From Mesocentrotus franciscanus (Eukaryota > Echinodermata > Echinoidea > Camarodonta > Strongylocentrotidae): a stretch of DNA of 64,000 nt. The stretch covers positions 13,969,699 through 14,033,698 of the forward strand of contig CP137683.1 in the NCBI GenBank assembly GCA_037976565.1, read 5' to 3'. Every line of letters starts with the position of its first letter. Position 1 is the stretch's first letter. A program made the position numbers and the translations under genes. Positions 61,201-64,000 of the stretch are shown piece by piece. Below the pieces are notes generated by a model. The model was not told where the DNA came from, searched no databases, and saw nothing but the letters and a program-made list of their open reading frames with translations.

Positions 61201-61857
61201 TGAAACTTCAATGTATCTAGATTATTTCATTTACTTTGCAAATTCATTTTGAGAAGCCTATTAGAACAAATATTTGTATGAGAGAAGTGCTTTTATTATG
61301 TGAATGGTGCTGTGCATACATATGCACAGAAATCATTATATTTGGTGGTATACACTTGAATATACATGTACAATTATATATTTATATACACATTTTTGTG
61401 TTTGTGATAAAATTATAATTGTGCTCTGAAACGTCATTACCTCTAGTAGTAGATTGCATTTTGAATGGAGTACGTAGCACTCATTTAAATCGTTTGAATT
61501 GAAGAACTATACAAATTAATATGTATATCTTGAATGTAATGATCATATTTTTCTTGACAATGGGATTGCTAATGAAATCACATTTACATTAAAAAAATGA
61601 CTGAGTAATTGTTCACGTTTCAAATGAACAAATAAACAATTACAAATATTTAGTTAATTGTGTCAGACTTAGTTTGTTGTCTATTGTTTTATTTTCAAAT
61701 ATTTGGAACAGTGATGGGAATTTTCAAATCTTAAATATAAACTTAATTAGCACACCCCCCTCCCCACTTCCTCCTCTTCCCCACTTCCCCCTCTCCTCCG
61801 CTCACAATCTTGACAACGTAGCTAGTTAAAGACATGTTGACAAACTTCGTCAAATTT

Positions 61858-63356
61858 TCACAATCCTTCCAGCCTTGCTAACGCCGACAGAGGGCGGAGC
61901 TTCATTTCAGCTCGCTTGAGAGAGTAGCGGTGTCCTTTCCACGGCGACCAATTGACGCCCTGCGATGTCGCCTCGTGGGGCCCCGCAAGGTACAGACCAT
62001 TGAGTGAGGTGGCATGGCATGCGTAGTACCACCAACCCCCGAAGAATGTCGCCGCGCAGTTCCCTTCATGCGCGTCGTTGTCGCGGTCTTTCGTCGTGAA
62101 GGGTCGGTTGCTGTGCGACGTCAGACCACTGCCTTGATAGCGAATAGAGAGGGAGAGGGAAAATAGAGAAAGGAGGAGAAAAAGAATGTAAACTCGATAT
62201 CGATGAGATAATGAAAGAGAAGAGAAAATAGAAAGAAGAGAAAAAAGGGAGACGAGCGAAAGGGTAATTATTTTAAAATCTTGTGAGGACAAAACAAAAA
62301 TAGTCCAAGTGTATTAATGATCATTAATAAACTCGCTCGAAACAAAAGAACAAAATCACGACATGATGTTATCTTTCTTTTCTTTTATTGAATGTTCGAG
62401 GTAATCATGTTATCTTTCACATATTCCACTCTACATACATACCTGCATCTCCGGTATAATGGCCCACCCTCAGCACGTAGTTGGTGTTTTCGTCGGATAG
62501 GCGAAAGGTTCGATACTCGGCGTATCTCGTCTCCCCCTCGAAGTCCTCCAAATCTATGCGTAGTTGATAGAGCTTCTGACTGGCGATGCGACGAATTCTC
62601 TCATTCCCAAGCCAGTGTTCAGCCGTCACCGATCCGAAGCCGTGTTTGTAAGCCGCCCAATCGCGGTCGAAATCAACACCGCCATCGAGGCGCTTCTGGA
62701 ACACCTGCAGAATAAAAGAATGATTGACTTATCTTTAGAAATTAGGTCCATCATCCTCGAAAACGTGTTCTTTTTTGTCCTTTTTTCTTCTCCTTCTTCT
62801 TCTTTTTCTTCTCCTCCCTCTACTTCATCCTCTCCCTTGATTCTGTTGTTGTTGGTGTTGAATTAGAGGAGTTTGGGCTAATTGCTTTCACATCTTTGAT
62901 TAATAAGCGCAGGTAACAATGTTATCGAAATGACGTTTTGTGTACAATGAGCATGTGTCCGTTTGATCTATAACCGGTTGCACTTTAGGCGTCATTTCGA
63001 TTGCGTGATTCCACGCGTTAGCTCCCATGACAAAGAAACTGATTGGTGCATGTATCAATCCATTATTCGATGCAATGTTTCCATTGTTTATGTTGCAGTC
63101 ACCCTTTGTACGATATTGGTCATATAAGGTGCGTCAAAGACCGTCAGTCAGTCACTGACGCAGTGTTACGTCAGCGAAATAACGCCTCGTGTACAATTTG
63201 CCTTACCGTCCATCCTCCTCTATCTGTCTCCATATCACAGTAAACGAAGAAAGGGTCGTCGCAATCGTCAGGATAGATGGCGTAGCGGCCACTCACGTTA
63301 CGACCTGACTCTTGGATATCTGCGCAGTCACGTGGTCTCCACTCAGCACTGGACAT
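61858..63356 (-). CDS. Fibrinogen-related domain (FReD) protein, 5' end incomplete
   Basis: Exons 63356-63207, 62704-62443 and 62132-61858 (TGA) join in frame (phases 0 and 1) to about 229 residues covering a whole fibrinogen C-terminal domain. Landmarks: [72 protein letters not shown] (Ca-binding Asp residues), [20 protein letters not shown] and [20 protein letters not shown]. Cysteines pair as in ficolins and tenascins. Such proteins usually bind acetylated sugars or matrix and are often immune lectins in invertebrates; that role is inferred. The ATG at 63354-63356 lies just after a pyrimidine-rich stretch and AG, so this is probably an internal exon with a signal-peptide exon upstream, possibly outside the window. 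Confidence 0.9.
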
Positions 63357-63359
63357 TAC

Positions 63360-64000
63360 TATTTAGGATTTCAAGGGAAGAATGAAAAAAATAGTCAAAA
63401 GATAAAATGTTAACAAATATGTTTGTCACCTGATGATATTTATCAGGGGCACCTCTTTCCAATCGAGGTTTAATAATGTACGCAAAACAACGTGAAGAGA
63501 GAGATCGGAAGAAAGAAAGAGCAGATAAACAGATAGGCCTATATAAATAATATAAATAAACTCAATACAAACATAAATAAGGGAATAATAAATAGAGAGA
63601 AAGGAAAGAGAGGAAAGGGAAAACGTGACAAAAAAATTATCTTCCCAGATCTCCCTCTCCGCTTTCTCGTTGTTCATCCTCCTAGTTAGACCCCTCTCCT
63701 TTCCATTACTTTCCATTATAAGAATAAGCATTACTTAGTAACAATTAGCTTATATAATTTATAGCCTACGTAAACTTATTCATCTGACTATCACGAGATT
63801 GCTTCCTGAATAACACTCTCGAGATCACACTGTCGATTTTCCGCAGATCTATTTTGATATTTCACTGATTTAAACTCATGATTCTTATTCAAAAGAGAAA
63901 CTCTCAGAGTCAGAATATCAATGACCAATGCTACTTAGTCTCAAATTGGATGCACATTCTATTTCAAGCATGATATTAATAAAGATAAACGATAATGATT
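63360..64000. other. AT-rich sequence upstream of the FReD exon
   Basis: No exon, promoter or repeat could be supported here. It may be an intron of the FReD gene. Confidence 0.4.

Larger units (their letters stand above)
56042..61857. other. Convergent intergenic region, kelch gene to FReD gene
   Basis: No gene is supported. It holds the kelch 3' UTR (end not placed), a DIRS-like remnant (56412-56900), a hairpin (57291-57423), a MITE (58014-58200) and a possible MITE (59295-59485). 59500-61680 shows nothing recognisable beyond AT-rich sequence. A candidate poly(A) signal for the FReD gene is TTTATT at 61688-61693. Confidence 0.5.

Overview
The window looks like nuclear DNA of an invertebrate deuterostome, most likely an echinoderm such as a sea urchin. 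This is inferred from AT-rich DNA, short exons with GT-AG introns, a high density of small inverted-repeat elements and LINE or DIRS remnants, abundant TACATGTA palindromes, and the gene content. No prokaryotic feature is present. Intron positions were placed by hand from reading frames and splice signals; no alignment could be run.

Four protein-coding genes can be supported. (1) On the + strand, from before base 603 to 20049, is the 3' part of a secreted gel-forming-mucin-like gene. It has many Thr/Pro/Ser-rich exons, then a VWC domain split over three exons and a C-terminal cystine-knot exon. Four tandem copies of a three-exon cassette (about 2.2-2.8 kb each) fill 2.8-12.3 kb. (2) On the - strand, from 31780 to 22990, is a complete eight-exon gene for GTDC1/QTMAN, the queuosine-tRNA mannosyltransferase; the joined exons are 1749 nt (582 aa). 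(3) On the + strand, from 48376 to 56041, is a seven-exon kelch-repeat gene (2265 nt, 754 aa). Its last propeller blade is separated from the others by about 420 residues of probably disordered acidic, Ser-rich sequence. (4) On the - strand, from 63356 to 61858, are three exons that together encode a fibrinogen-related domain. The 5' part of this gene is missing or lies beyond the window.

Layout: genes 1 and 2 converge across about 2.9 kb; genes 2 and 3 diverge across about 16.6 kb of nested repeats; genes 3 and 4 converge across about 5.8 kb. The 32-48 kb interval holds a solo LTR, terminal-inverted-repeat elements, a 984-bp tandem duplication, LINE fragments, tandem repeats and two long CT tracts. 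No functional link between the four genes is visible. They act in mucus or matrix, tRNA modification, an unknown kelch scaffold role, and probable secreted recognition.

I did not find a clearly new biological system. The features most worth following up are the phase-1 exon cassette array, a minisatellite that copies a splice donor, a duplicated decoy splice acceptor in GTDC1, and the split kelch propeller.
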